From Chaenocephalus aceratus (taxonomy: Eukaryota > Chordata > Actinopteri > Perciformes > Channichthyidae): a DNA stretch of 64,000 bases. Made by a program: the position numbers and the translations under genes. Positions 34,311-46,775 of the stretch are shown piece after piece; within the stretch, counting starts at the first letter, position 1; the number at the start of each line of letters is the position of its first letter. The notes under the pieces are model-generated. The model was not told the origin of the DNA. It was given only the letters and a program-made list of their open reading frames with translations, and made no database searches. Location of the stretch: positions 15,095,373 to 15,159,372 of the forward strand of contig CM043792.1 in NCBI GenBank assembly GCA_023974075.1. The letters are read 5' to 3'.

Positions 34311-36172
34311 GGCCCAGAGCCATTTAATAGAAGAGTTACGACACCGGAAGTCCAAAAACGGTTATCGTCACGTGGTTCATGTAGACGAGGATCGTTCCCC
34401 GGAAGTTCATGGCGGGCAATGTGAATGCATTGATAACAGGAGATAGAACTACGATTTTTGGTAATTATTAGTGAATAAAGGTTTTGATTTGCAATATTTA
34501 TACAACAAATCGATATGTGTATGTATTTACAACAATATGTTTTCAAAAATAAAATCGAATTTGCTAATATTAGGATTAGTGTGAACAACTAGTTTACATG
34601 TTAGGCTAACAGTGCCTTGGTTAAAGAGCCTGTTGCTGTTTATTTATAGCTTTGAATTCTTTCAAACCAATATTATCTTCTTAAACTTGTATGGTAGTCA
34701 GGAGGATCACTTTCTAATGTTTATTGATACATTTAGAGGGAGGGGATCTAAAGTAATGCTTTAAAATTCAGATTGGATTCATTTCTACCATTTTCTTAAA
34801 TCCATGGTAGTTTCAGTAATCCCATGGTAATTAAGGACACAAGTTATCTAAATGACTAATGTCGTCTTTATGGCTTTCAGAAAGGACAGGTGACTATCAA
34901 AGGACTAGCAGCAGCAGCAGGACTAGCAGCATATGATGATGATGATCAAGATGATGATAGTTAAATGTGTTTTAGGAACATCCATTGCAAATACATGGAA
35001 TTCAATAAACATAGAAGAGCATATCATGCAGTTTGTCGGTGCCTTTTCCTCCGTGTTGTCCTGGTTTGCTGTGCTGCCTCCTAGTCGCCACCATGGTTTG
35101 CTGTGCTGCCTGGGGATGCTCAAATCGCTCAGAGAAAGGAGTACGAATGTACGGCTTCCCCACTGACACAGAGCGGAGGAAAAAATGGCTGGCTCAAGTC
35201 AGCAAGAGCAATTTCACGACCAACAGCAACAAAATATGTGATTTATATACAAACACGGCATTTGCACTTTTTCACAAAACGAAAATCACACCATTGGGAA
35301 AGCTTAATGTTTTGTTTAATACAAAAAAACAGGGAAAGGCTTGAAAAACACTGAGAGTTGAGACTCAGGGTGCAGGGTGAGGGTCTCAGTGCAGGTATTC
35401 AGGCTCCATTGAACCCCCCTCTGGTTCTTGTGCTGAAAGAGGGAGTAACAGACAGGAGAAAGGGTTATACACACCTATATAGCACACCTATTGCCTTGGG
35501 GAGATAAGGTGTTTACTTATATAACACAGTAGTATTAAACGTACCTTGTGTTTTCACTCTCACTTAAGTCCCTCTCCCTTTGCCATCAATCCAGAATCAG
35601 CTGAGCCGCAACATTATACAGACAGGTAATAATCAACAGAATCACAAGGACACAATATGGCTCTGCTAAAAACACTCACTCTTACACGCACCAAAGTTAT
35701 ATTTATCTAATATTTAACTCCCTCCACCCCCGCATACAATCCCGTTTAGAAGCCCCTCTTCTCTAATTCAACATGTTGGACGAAATGACATTAAGAGAAC
35801 GGAATTTACAATTAAAAGGCTGTTCAACGTGTGTTGCTAACTTGCTTCGGTATGCTAGCTTAATCTGTTATCTGTAAACGTTCCCTAAATCTACTAATTT
35901 AGGGATAATCCACTGACATCCTTTAATACACATGTTCATTTGAATCAGATGTACTGATAATATCCGCAATATACATCTTTAAACTTCTTCTTACCTTTAA
36001 AAGTCCGTCACGAACGGTGTATTATGCTGCAACTCCACAGCTCTGCCAGCCTTGGCGCTAACTTCCGGGGAACGATTGAGAGGCTCCACGATCCGCCATT
36101 GCTGTAAAAAAGTGGTCCATTGGAGTGAACGGAGATGTCGTAACTCTTCTATTAAATAGCTCTGCTGTGGCC
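34311..36172 (+). mobile_element. Inverted-repeat element carrying a THAP-domain fragment
   Basis: The left end has GGCCCAGAGC followed by CATTTAATAGAAGAGTTACGAC (to 34342); the right end has the matching inverted sequence (36137-36172), with ATTTAATAGAAGAG and GTTACGAC shared. Further in, ATCGTTCCCCGGAAGT occurs inverted at both ends (about 34390 and 36065). The interior contains a THAP zinc-finger start (35093) on the + strand. THAP domains are the DNA-binding heads of P-element-type transposases, so a deleted P-like element is plausible. A captured host THAP gene exon is the alternative. Confidence 0.5.
35093..35344 (+). pseudogene. THAP zinc-finger fragment
   Basis: After a good start context (GCCACCATGG), the frame begins MVCCAAWGCSNR and continues RMYGFPTDTERRKKWLAQVS. 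These match the first Cys pair and the conserved Pro/Trp block of the C2CH THAP DNA-binding domain. After NKICD the sequence stops resembling THAP, and the later Cys-x2-His pair and the AVPTIF-type end are absent. No splice donor is evident at that point. The fragment cannot form a complete zinc site. Confidence 0.6.
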
Positions 36173-36803
36173 CAATCCCAAACCACTCCCTCGACCCTAC
36201 CCCTCCGTGACGGAGTGAACTCCGTCTGTAGCCACACTCGCAGCTCAACGAGGCTCCTCCTGTCCGATGGAGGGAGTAAATACAGCAGCAAGCTTTGGGA
36301 CGGCCTCCCCTCTCTCCGGCAGAAACAGGAAATGCCGTAACGGTTTCAAATCAGCATCTCTTAGACAAAAAATGTAAATTAATAACTCAAATAAAACTCC
36401 AAACATCTTTCATTGTGTTACTTTTTTGTAAAGCTCTTTTAGTTTTACACCTGATGTTTATAAGCTTCTTAATTTTTGCAACAGTCTGGAAATATACACA
36501 ACTTTATAATAAAATGCACACATTTACCTTTTTCTAGACTAAACATAGATATGATCCTAAGTTAAAAACATATGAGGTTATCATGACTGACACACACAGC
36601 ATTGAGACCGGTCAGGTAGAGACCGGTCTCAAGTTAGCACCGATGCAGACTCGCTGTTTGAGGGCTTGATAGCCCACTCCCCCTCCACACCGCTCCACAC
36701 TCGTTGCTTTGGAACAGCCCTCAATATGGCGGACCCTCCGCGTGAACGCGCAAACGGAGGGGGAGGGTAGGGTTAGGTGTAGGGGGCGGTTTGGGAATGG
36801 GCC
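36169..36803. mobile_element. MITE-like element with 16-base-plus inverted ends
   Basis: Left GGCCCAATCCCAAACC and right GGTTTGGGAATGGGCC are inverted copies with one mismatch. The similarity continues inward through C-rich/G-rich stretches (about 40 bases). TGT flanks both ends, possibly a 3-bp target duplication. No coding content. It abuts, and shares its left end with, the THAP element. Confidence 0.55.
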
Positions 36804-37096
36804 TGTGTGTGAGAAAATGCAGCTATCTGACCTCTGACACATGCAAGCTGGGGAGATCGTAAGGCAGAGGAGTGTGGATGGAGGAGCAGATACATTTAAA
36901 CGTAGGGGTTATATTAAAGACCAAGCTACAGGCAAACCAAACAAAAATTAAATGTACAACAACCTTTTCGACACTTTACTTCTTCCCATTTTGTAGCTAT
37001 TCCTCTGCCTATCCCTTTTGCCGTTAGACCGGTTTTGAGGATGTTGAAACAATAAATAACCCATATTTTCTCACCATCCTCCCTCCTCCTCCAAAC

Positions 37097-37097
<1 letters not shown>

Positions 37098-37147
<50 letters not shown>

Positions 37148-37170
37148 AAACACACACTCAAACACACGCG
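37098..37170. repeat. CA microsatellite
   Basis: About 24 CA units (37098-37145), then interrupted CA repeats with CAAA units to about 37170. Confidence 0.9.
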
Positions 37171-39036
37171 CATTATGCAGGCACGTCTCCTTGATTCCTA
37201 CAGCATGATTTACCTCAGAGCGAGAACAGAGGTTGCATAGATTGAGTCTGCATGACTTCAACAGGAAATAGACAAGAACATGAGCCCTTGAGATAAGGGT
37301 TAATAGAGTTAAGGCATTTAAACAATAACGAATTAGGGGAAACTTGAATAAAAAAGATTATCTGTTAACTCAGTTAAAGGGAGGCTAACTCAGCCAATCA
37401 CAGGTAAATGGAAAGTGATTGTCTCTGGTTAACTGATTTAGCAGCACACGCTTTATTCCATCTAATGAAAAGTATTGATTTGCTCGAATGTGCCGTATGG
37501 ATGTGAGCTCACGCAGTGCGCGGTCGTCTCCTCTCGCATCGGGGGGGCTCAGTCCAGGGGTCTGCTGCCGGATCCTCTCACTTTACATGTCACAGTTCAT
37601 CAGGCAATCTGACAGTTATGTGGAAATGATATTCAACCGAGCAGAAAGGGCAGAAGAAGCCGACGAGATAAAGTATCGGAGGTGTAGAACAGGCAGTCAG
37701 ATGACCTCTTGATAAGCGGAATGGAAACACACAGAGAGAAATCAGTAAGGTAAGCGTGGAAAGCTGCATTTGCATCTGTGAGTCATTAGTTAGAAAACAT
37801 TTTGCTGAGCCACTGTTATAAGCTGCTACATTTTCAGCAGCTGTGATAGCAAGAAGGTGACATAATTAATGCTGCATCTTGTGTTTCTGAAGGGAGATGT
37901 CAGGCTCCATGTTTTAGCTGTGTTCCGTTTTCAGAAACGTTTCCCAAGTGAATAAGAGACTTTGTTTTTCGATATTCATCATTTCAAGAGTTAAATGTAA
38001 TAAGCTTGCATGCTGAGTGGAAATCCCTGGGACCATCCCTGAATGAACATGACTGCCTGGTCGCTTTCAATCCTGGCCCAGCATCATTTTATGAGATTTA
38101 ACTTTCATTTCCTCCCGTGTTTCACAATCAAAACGTTGCTTCTCAAAATTCACTCGCAGTACTCTGAAAGCCGGGGGGTTTACGGTAGGGCCTCTCCATG
38201 TGCCCTACCAGAGAAATATGTAAACAACGCCCTCATCTGGGGCCTCATCACAACGCCTTGCCTGTTGCCGGAGTCCTGTCTGGGGCTTCCCCAGCTTCCT
38301 GTCCCCTGGTAGACTTGGAGGGCCCCTACGATGTTTATACACATGTCAGATGGCATTTAGCATGCTGTTTGGGAAGACAACAAGGCTGCTATTAGAGGAA
38401 GGGGGTCAACCAACTGGGGCGTGCAGGGAGGTCTGAGGACTGTTGAAACCTTTTACCCTGCCATGTAATCTTTCAGTAAGTACATAGTGACTTTAGATTT
38501 TAGACACAAGTTGTAGCAAACACACATAGTCTCATATACTGTTGCAACACTTATTGATTATTTTATCTACTACATACTCAAAATCCAATGATGATTCTGC
38601 AGGGCTTCATTTATTTGTATTCAGCCTACGAGAAAAATGTAAAAGTATTAGATTATATATTTTGTGAAATTAAATAAGTCCTCTTGCTGACATTGTTAGA
38701 CATTGTTGTGAACTGGCAGATAGATGAGCAGCAGGCTGAGAGCAAGAGTTGGTGTTTTATGTTCCTGAGTCCAGTTTGACAAATGGCAGAGTGGCAGAGG
38801 TGCTGCTCGGTCATGTTTATCCTCTCATTAAGTGATCAGAAATTAACATCTCTGTAGGTCCAGGTCAGACCAGGGTTGATGGAGGCTTACTGTTTTAAAG
38901 GAATGCAGTGCCTGTTAACATATTCTGCAGTGTCCACACCAAGAGTCACGTCTCCAAACTGTTTGAAACTTAATACAAAGGTTACATGTTTTTACATTCA
39001 TACGGGTTAAAGCAATTCAAAATGATGGTTACTTTA
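37171..39036. other. No confirmed feature; weak exon-like block near 37490-37746
   Basis: A GC-richer stretch with an open + strand frame (37488-37712) is followed by a donor-like GTAAGC at 37750. The predicted peptide resembles nothing known to me. The rest to 39036 shows no feature. Confidence 0.3.
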
Positions 39037-39660
39037 AAGGCCCTGACACACCAACCCGATTTTGGGAGTCAGAGGCCGTCAGAGGCTGTCGGGCATTCGC
39101 GGTGCCATAGTCAGGTTGGTGTGTCCCGCACCGTCGACCGTGACACGCCTTATTTGGACTGCCAGACCCGATGCATGGCCGATTCAACATGTTGAATCGG
39201 CCATGCATCGGGTCTGGCAGTCGGACCAAATAATCACTCTGATTGGCTGTTCAGCTAGCGAATCAGTGCATGAGAAGCGAAGCGGAAGTGAGGGACGTAA
39301 ACAAACGATTTAAGAAGGCACACACAGACTGCTATTCATTTTCATCTCATCATGGCGATCTGGAATGATGCAAACGAAGACCTGCTCATCACCTTGATCC
39401 AGGAGAGGCCAGCTCTGTATGATATTACGGAGAAAAGATACTCTTCTTCTTCTCTGTCTTCCGGTTGTTGCCTCTTTTGAATGACGAATACACACTACCG
39501 CCGCCTGCTGGTAAGGAGAGTTATTGCCACTCACGCACTGAAGTCGGTGCGGTGTGTTCCCGTGCGACACATGGCCAAAACGCAGGAGAACACGGCCAGG
39601 CAACAGCCGACTTCAGCTTCGGCTAGTCCTCTGGTGACTGCTTGGTGTGTCAGGGCCTTA
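39037..39660. mobile_element. Harbinger-like inverted-repeat element with MADF remnant and central palindrome
   Basis: Ends are AAGGCCCTGACACACCAA (39037) and its reverse complement TTGGTGTGTCAGGGCCTT (to 39659). Inside lies a perfect 66-bp palindrome (39157-39222) and a + strand frame starting MAIWNDANEDLLITLIQERP at 39352 that matches the MADF DNA-binding domain, found in the accessory protein of PIF/Harbinger transposons. The frame stops at about 39445. This looks like an internally deleted Harbinger-type element; the assignment to that superfamily is inferred from MADF only. Confidence 0.6.
39352..39480 (+). pseudogene. MADF-domain fragment
   Basis: Begins MAIWNDANEDLLITLIQERP and continues ALYDITEKRYS. 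The L-I-x-x-(I/V)-x-x-x-P-x-L-Y-D pattern is the MADF first helix. A run of serine/phenylalanine codons and a TGA follow, with no further MADF sequence. Confidence 0.55.
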
Positions 39661-42600
39661 AGAACTGTCTGTCATAATGAAGACAAAAAAACCTGTAATG
39701 TTTAAAACTTCTGGAAATCTGTGTTTCAGACAAGATGTAAGATTTGAAAGTAAATGATTGATGTCATTGTACATCTTGTACTACATCTTGTGCAGTTGTG
39801 TGAATCTGTTAATGTGCATTTTAGACAATGTACTACGCCATAATCATGCCGCTTTCAGTCTGCTCAGATAAAATATCAGGCACACTTTTCAGAGCAGTAC
39901 AATTTTATTAAATGATTTGACCGGAAACCTTTTTTAATAGATGGCCTCTAGTTAATGTAATGTTCAAGTCTGATTCAGACAAATGCAGGACCATTTTCTT
40001 GTATGAATCAGAATTTGTGTTTTATGGAAAATGAACTAAAGCACTGTTTTTCAGTGTAATCTGTTCTCCTGGGGACACATGCTGTGAGATGAACTGAACT
40101 GAAGATTCTCTCTGTGTACGTTCCAGGTACTAATTTGTCTCGGTCTTCTCTTCAGGGGCCGCTCATACCAGGCCTGGTTAAAAACGACTGGTGGCTGGGG
40201 CCCCTGTCAGGCTCCTAACTCCGAACAATAGCTTCAGTGCTAATGCTTTTGCTCTGCTCCGACAGCTCGGGACAAATCATTAAAATAATTGGACAATAGC
40301 TTTGTCTTTTTTTTGTGTATAGTTTTTACAAATATCAAGCCAAAATAACTAACTAACCAGCTTGTCCCATAGATAATTAAAATTGTATTTGCACCCTGTT
40401 GTGATGTAGCAGTATGAGAAAAAAACATATTTAAGTCTACCTAGTTCTGTATATCTGCAAAACAACACATTGCTTATTAAATAAACACTATTTTATTGTA
40501 CAAATGAAACATCGAACTGAACACAAAAAGCACCAATAAAAAATAATGATGGTTACAATTTGTGTTTGTTGACATCGCAACGACAATCAAAACGGTTTAT
40601 CCTGCAGCGCATAGGCGTGTGGAACATCACTGACTCACTGATCTGGTCAATTCATAGTTGGGCGTTTGTTTTATCAGCAGATGAATAGATTGTCTGACCA
40701 GTGTTTTTACATGCGTCTGAGACAGAAAGCACACAATCATGCTGCGTGATTGTGGAAATGACAGAGCAGTTTGTGTTTAATGTTGCTAAAGGTCTGTGTT
40801 AGCAGATTAGAGCTCCCAACGCATGTTAAGAAGAAAAGGGGACGGGACGTAAGGACAATTACCCCAAATGCCCCGAGTTAACACGTCGACCTCATTCGTC
40901 TAGATCTGTTGCAAGTGCTTTGTCTCCAGTTCATGCTGTATGTAGGTTAAGCCTCTTGTTGGTGATTTGTCTTCCTTGCATGTTGTCATCCCAGAGTGTG
41001 TTTTTCACATTGGTGTACTGTTTGTTGGTTGTTTGATTATATTACAAAATTACAGTCCACATTTTTATCGAAGGCTCCAAGCTGACAATTTAAGGAAATC
41101 AATTGTTAGCAAACATGTCAATATTTTAGTCTGGAAATTGAGGAGTGTGTTTTTTTTACTCTAAATATCTTAGAAAATCATTTAAAAATAAATGTACCAT
41201 GATAAGTTTGGCAGAACAGTTCTTTTTTTGCTTTATCCAGTTCCAAAGTTGGAAACAAAGATCGATGAAATCCAAACTAAATGATGTCCTCAATCGATTT
41301 GATGACTGTTTGCGTGACAGATGCGTGTGTGGTGAATTCCTAAGAGGATCTTTGCAGTTTGTGAAAATGTGCAGTCAAGATGTGAACATTCATAGCTAAG
41401 AGTAATATGGAGTCATTGTTGTTGTCTCCGTTTATGTATTTCAAAGAAGATGAAAAAAGATAAGAGTGCTGGTAAGTGTAGAGTAGAGCTGCAACAATTT
41501 ATCTATGCCTAGATTGATCAATTTTTAAGTTGCTTTTAGGACTGTTTGTTGAAAGAACAATACATTTGATGATGTCACCTTACAGCAATTAATTTGAGGA
41601 AGAAAATAATTTGCAGATTGGAAAAAAAACCTCCTTGTGTGAAACGGACTGGTGAAATACGAGAGATGTCTGTTTTGACTTCCATTACACTGTACAACTA
41701 AGAACGTCATTTGAGTATTCAACCAACTGATCGTTCAGGTCTGAGGCTACTAAGTTAAAAAAAGTATTTCATGATAAATGACTTATTTCTATAAGCTACA
41801 ACTCAACCTCAGTCGAACGCATGATTTAAAGGGGTGCTTTTTAATAACACTTTATGGGGATGGGGATACTCATTTATGCAGATCTTTCTTGTTATTATAA
41901 TAATGATTTAGTCAAAAACATTCATGTAAGTGAAGAGGACAGTCAGACAACACCACACTACCCCCTATTCAGAGATGATAAATGTGTGAGGTGAAGGGGT
42001 ACACAAAGCCATTTGTCCATCTCACAAGCACCTATGATGACGCACAGTGGCAGCTAAAGGTTGGCAGCAGTGGCTAACCCTGCCTGCTGATCCTCATTAC
42101 ACTGCTGGCTGGCTGCTGGTCTCGGCTGTCCCTCGCTGCTCAGGGTTCTCTGGCTGCTGGGATCTAATCCAAAGTGGCTCCTGTCCAGCAAGCTGCCATT
42201 CCTGCTGCCATGGACTTTAGCTTCAGGCCATGTCCACATTTAATACCCCTCTGGGGTTCAAATGATATAATGTCACCCACTGGGGCTCTGTGGTTCACAC
42301 CAGCGCGCATAGATGCCCTTATATTTGTAGACAAATACACAAACTTTATTTTACTGTTAGTCCTCCGTGCATCTAAAACAAATGCAGAAATGCAATATTC
42401 AACATCCAGATGACAAGGAGAAAACAGATAAGCCAAATGCATATTAAGGAACTGCTTTAAATAATGTAAACCTGATACATCACTATTCTTCAGTATGTAT
42501 TATTCTGGTGTTACAGTTTCTGTAACAGGTCAAAGCTTGACAAGTGACTGACAACGGCTGGTATATTTTAACATTTCTAAAGATAAGTAGCTTTGCCTTT

Positions 42601-44969
42601 CTCTGGTTTCAATCACAAAAAAAGGAATAAGAAAGTGGAACCACTTTGAGGAAGGATCGCGTGAACTTTTCACTCGCAAATACTTTTAAAAGAAAACCAA
42701 TGGTTGGCAGCTATTACTGTAGCAATCCACATGCTGGAGAAACTGTTGATATTCTGACGGCATGAGATATTTGTAAGCAGGGGCTGCAAGAAGCTCTCCT
42801 TTTGTGCATTCAAGAATGCTCTATTTGTGATTACCTGGGTAAAACATGAGATAAAAATACTTCCACAATACATTCGGAGGTTGTGATTAAACATTCGATT
42901 TTCTTGACTGTCTTTTGATTTAATTTAACTTGGGTTGAGTAGAGAAATAGATGAGAACATAACAGAGTTCCCTGGGTTTTGGAACCTGTTAGCATATCTG
43001 CTTGTGTTGCTTTATGGTATACAATTTATCTCAGAGAAACTCAACAATTGGTTTCTGTTTCACCAAAGTGTGATAAATCTGATAATAGCAGTACCTTGGA
43101 ACATCCTTATCTGTATTCAGTGTGCACATTTAATACTCAAACGTTTTAAAAGATCCTACCAAAAGTCTGTACATTTCAGGTCGCCAGCTTTTGCTGGGAT
43201 TTTCAATATGTTTGTGATTGGAGGCAGTTTATCTATGCCACAGTACAGCTGTGCACATGCTGTACAATTTGAAGGCCGTTTTGCAATTGAGCAAACAACC
43301 GATTCAGTTTCACACGTATTACAAAAGCTGCACAGTTTCCTTTTCCCATATATATGCTGCAGCCTTTCTTACCTCACATACCCCGACTCGCTCTTGGGCG
43401 TGTGTCCAGATGGTTGCAGAGTGTGAGCTGGGGGAACAAAGCCGATCATTGGCTGGTCAAGCTCTGGCTGGAAGGGGTTTAGGGCGGGGGCTTCGGAGGC
43501 TAGCGAGCCAGCTGAGCACAATCATAATAAGGTCACACTGACAGGGACTCAGCAAAGCACAGAGAGTACAGCAATAGCGATGTAATAGAGATCCGTCCCT
43601 AGATAACCCTGAGTGACTGCACATGGGAGTCTCACTGTGTTGTGCATGTGTGGTTACGATCCAAAAAGGAGACGCCAGATGTTGGAGAGAGTACAATTAA
43701 TCTAGGAATTTTTGCTATGTACTTTCTATTAACTATGGCTATGTATAGTGAACTGTTTTATCACACTTTGTATGACTCCATTAAGAGAACAGATTTGTTC
43801 ACGTAATGGTGAAAAGCAATACTCACTGTGAACTTGTAAAAGTCACTTGTGGATCTCTCTCTAACAGGCTTCCTCCTTTTAAATAGTCTGCCGCTCTCAC
43901 TAGGTTGCAAAAGGCCACCATGCGACATGTCATTGCTTCTGAAGAAAGGCTCAGCAATTGTACTTCTACATACAGTTAGACACAGGAACAGTGGCGTGCG
44001 AAAATGCTTGACTTGCTACATGTAGTGGAGTTATACCCCAGAGCCGGTTTGCAATGGCTCACATCGTTATATTCCAGGCTGGAGTCGGCAGGGGGTTGCT
44101 ACCTGCAGTATATTGTATTTTTCCGATTGATCCCTCGTCATACTGACTGCCACTCCATCACTTAGTTACAGCTCCAGCCAGTCACACAGAAATATCAGAT
44201 TGCTAAGATCTGTTTGAAGCAGGGGGCGTGTGAGGAGCAGAGCTGCAGTGACAGAGACAGCTGGGGATTTTTATATATTCTATTTTATCTTCACTTCAAT
44301 TCAACTTTTTTTCTCATAGCCTCATCTGTGTTGAGCTGCAAGATTCTCAACATGCTTAATGCTAGTACTGTACATTTCACTTTGGGAATAAATTGTAGTA
44401 CCGAACACAATAATAACTGATCAAGAGCATCATCAATCATACAGCAGCAATAAATTACACACCATTAACGAAGGACATTTGACTTTTCTCTAGAGTTTAT
44501 AAAGTTTATGGTCCAGGATGTGAGAGCCCCTCCTCAGACTGTTTGTCTGTGGACAAAGTGTGTAGCCAGTATTTGGCAACACGCTTAAAAGTAAGATAAT
44601 AAAAACAAAATACAGTACCATGATATCCATTAAGTTCATGTGGTCTAGGCTAAAAAGTAACTTTTGGGGGCAAAATGCACATTTGAAAGTATGAATAACA
44701 GAAATATACAGTTTGAAAATGTAAATGATTCCGAAGATGGGTCTTCCCTTTTTCTCATAGTTCCCTTTTATTGTTGGGTACAAAAACTAAATCAAAGTGG
44801 GATTTCCCCTTCCCTCTCAGTTCAGTGTTTTTCTTTGTGCCATGTTTGATCTGCCCCCTCTGAGAGTTTTTAGCAATCATAGCGGGGGGGAGGGGGCAGT
44901 GTAAGCTTATGAGTAATAACTTAAATTCTCCCTTAGGGATCGAGCTACTGCCTTTGCAGAGATTATTTT
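39661..44969. other. No gene recognised
   Basis: More than 5 kb of AT-rich DNA. A 163-codon open frame at 42935-43426 (+) is rich in hydrophobic residues but matches no family and has no splice or domain support. No repeat family was identified. Confidence 0.5.
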
Positions 44970-45849
44970 TACAGTCTGTGAGAATGGTATACCACCACAA
45001 TGGACTAGAAATGAAACACTCAATATGTGCTTGAAGTGCAGACTTTAATTTGAGGGTATTTACATCCAAATCATGTGAATGGTGTCAGAATTACAATACA
45101 TTTTATATGTGGTATCTCCCTTTTTAAGGGACCAAAAGTAATTGGACAAAGTAACATAATCATAAATTGTCACTTTTAATATTTAGTTGCACATCCTTTG
45201 CAGACGCTGGGTTTTGTCCCTGATGCTCTGCCAGGCCTCGACTGCAGCTGTCTTCAGTTCCTGTGTGTTCTTTGGGCAGTTTCCCTTTTAGTTTTGTCTT
45301 CAGCTAGTGAAATGCGTGCTCAATTGGATTCAGGTCATGTGATTGACTTGGACATTTCAGAACATTCCACTTCTTTGCTTAAACAAACTGTGGTTGCTTT
45401 CGCAGTATGCGTCAGGTCATTTCCCATTTGCAATATGAAGTGCCGTCCAATGAGTTCTGAAGCTTTTGGCTGAATATGAGCAGATAATATTGCCTGAAAC
45501 ACTTCAGAGTTCATCCTGATGCTTTTGTCAGCAGTCACATCATCAATAAATACAAGGGAACCAGTTCCATTAGCAGCCATACAGTACATGCCCACGCCCT
45601 AACACTACCACCCCCATGCTTCACCGATGAGGTGCTTTGGATCATGAGCAGTTCCTTCCCATCTCCATACTCTCCTCTTCCTATCTTTCTGGTACAAGTT
45701 GATCTTTGTCTCATCTGTCCCTCTGCATTTACTCTGGTGAAGTCTTCTCTTGATTTTTAACTTTGACACAGATACACTCGCCTTCTGGAGAGTTTTCTTG
45801 ATCTAACCAACTGTTGTGAAGGGCTTTGAGCTCACCAGTGCATTATTTC

Positions 45850-46697
45850 TAGTGGTGCACGATAATTATCGGCCCGATAATAGGAATTATGACGTCATCC
45901 CGATAAACCCGATAACAGTATTAATAGCCCCGATAATATACAATATATGTTTTGGGTAAAAAAAAAAGAAAAAAATACTGCGGTGTGGGTGGATTGGGAT
46001 GAGGGGCGCTTGTTTTTCACTCGGCTCCTCCCGTTTTGCCAGTACTGTGGTATTAATGGTTTAGGAAGAGAGGAGTTTTTCACAAATCCAGCGCTCCCTA
46101 ACTCATGCCTGGCTGTGACGTAAATGGTGTGCGGCCGTGAAGCCAGGACAGTAAACAAACATGTCGTCGGTAGTATGGGACTATTTCAAAGTTTCAGAGT
46201 TAGATAGTTCGCTTGCTATTTGTATTAACAAATGCAATGCAGAAGTTCCACGAGGAGGGAAAAAGGCAACGAGCTATAATACTTCCAACCTGATTAGTCA
46301 CCTGAAACATCGCCATCGCTACGATGGTGTGTTAACAGCGTACGAAGACGCCTGCGCTGCTAAACTAGTGGCGAATCCAAAGCCTGCTGCAAAGGCACCG
46401 GGGCTTTTACCTATCGACGAGGCTTTTGAAAAAGGCAAGAAGTTTGCCAGATTTGTTTGGGAAAATAAATATGGTCACTTTGAAGAGTCGAAACTGTTCT
46501 TGGCTTTGTTTTGTTCATAGTAGTAATGCTCATGTCATTTGCTCACTACTAGTCTTTTTTTTACCACCAGGTGTGCAAAAACTACAGGTACATTTAATAT
46601 ATATATATATATTATATTATTATCGGTATCGGTATCGGTCTTGAGAAGCAGGAAGTTATCGGTATCGGTTTCAAAAAACCAATATCGTGCATTCCTA
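45850..46697 (+). mobile_element. hAT element (848 bp) with 8-bp target duplications
   Basis: Flanked by ATTATTTC (45842-45849) and GTTATTTC (46698-46705), a 7-of-8 match as expected for hAT. Its ends TAGTGGTGCACGATAA and (inverted) TAGGAATGCACGATAT are short inverted repeats. It holds a BED zinc finger frame (46161-46520), TA-rich sequence, and direct repeats of TATCGG near the right end. It inserted into the transposase of the Tc1 element. Confidence 0.8.
46161..46520 (+). pseudogene. BED zinc-finger N-terminus of a hAT transposase
   Basis: MSSVVWDYFKVSELDSSLAI opens the frame. C-x-x-x-C (INKCNA region is altered) and NTSNLISHLKHRH with the final H-x3-5-H follow, the pattern of a BED-type finger that binds transposon ends. 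The frame ends at about 120 residues, and the catalytic and dimerisation parts of the transposase (usually about 600 residues in total) are absent. The BED Cys pair appears reduced to one clear Cys-x3-like arrangement. Confidence 0.65.
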
Positions 46698-46775
46698 GTT
46701 ATTTCGTTTTCAGAAACTGTTGATTTGGCCACAGCTAATGTTTTTGCTATTTCTCTGAAGGGTTTGTTTTGATGT

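Larger units (their letters stand above)
45198..46775 (-). pseudogene. Tc1-type transposase, interrupted by a hAT element
   Basis: The minus strand encodes, from N to C terminus: the second helix-turn-helix start (NKPF-REIAKTL-like, near 46705-46775), then after the hAT insertion the catalytic core: CMAANGTGSLVFIDDVTADK, then RMNSEVFQAILSAHIQPKAS, then the NDLTHTAKATT block and a broken S-P-x-x-NPIEHAFH end. Normal copies have DNDPKHTAKA here, so the second catalytic Asp is altered (D-N-D to G-N-D). Several further stops occur. The first helix-turn-helix is missing because the second insertion lies there. Confidence 0.75.

Noticed and set aside
36926..37261. Minus-strand frame through the CA repeat
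   Set aside because: Much of it is Cys-Val repeat translation; no motif in the rest.
42935..43426. 163-codon hydrophobic open frame
   Set aside because: No family resemblance, no domain pattern, no splice or promoter support; chance frame in AT-rich DNA.
43218..43541. 107-codon frame
   Set aside because: Overlaps the rejected 42935 frame in another phase and resembles no protein.
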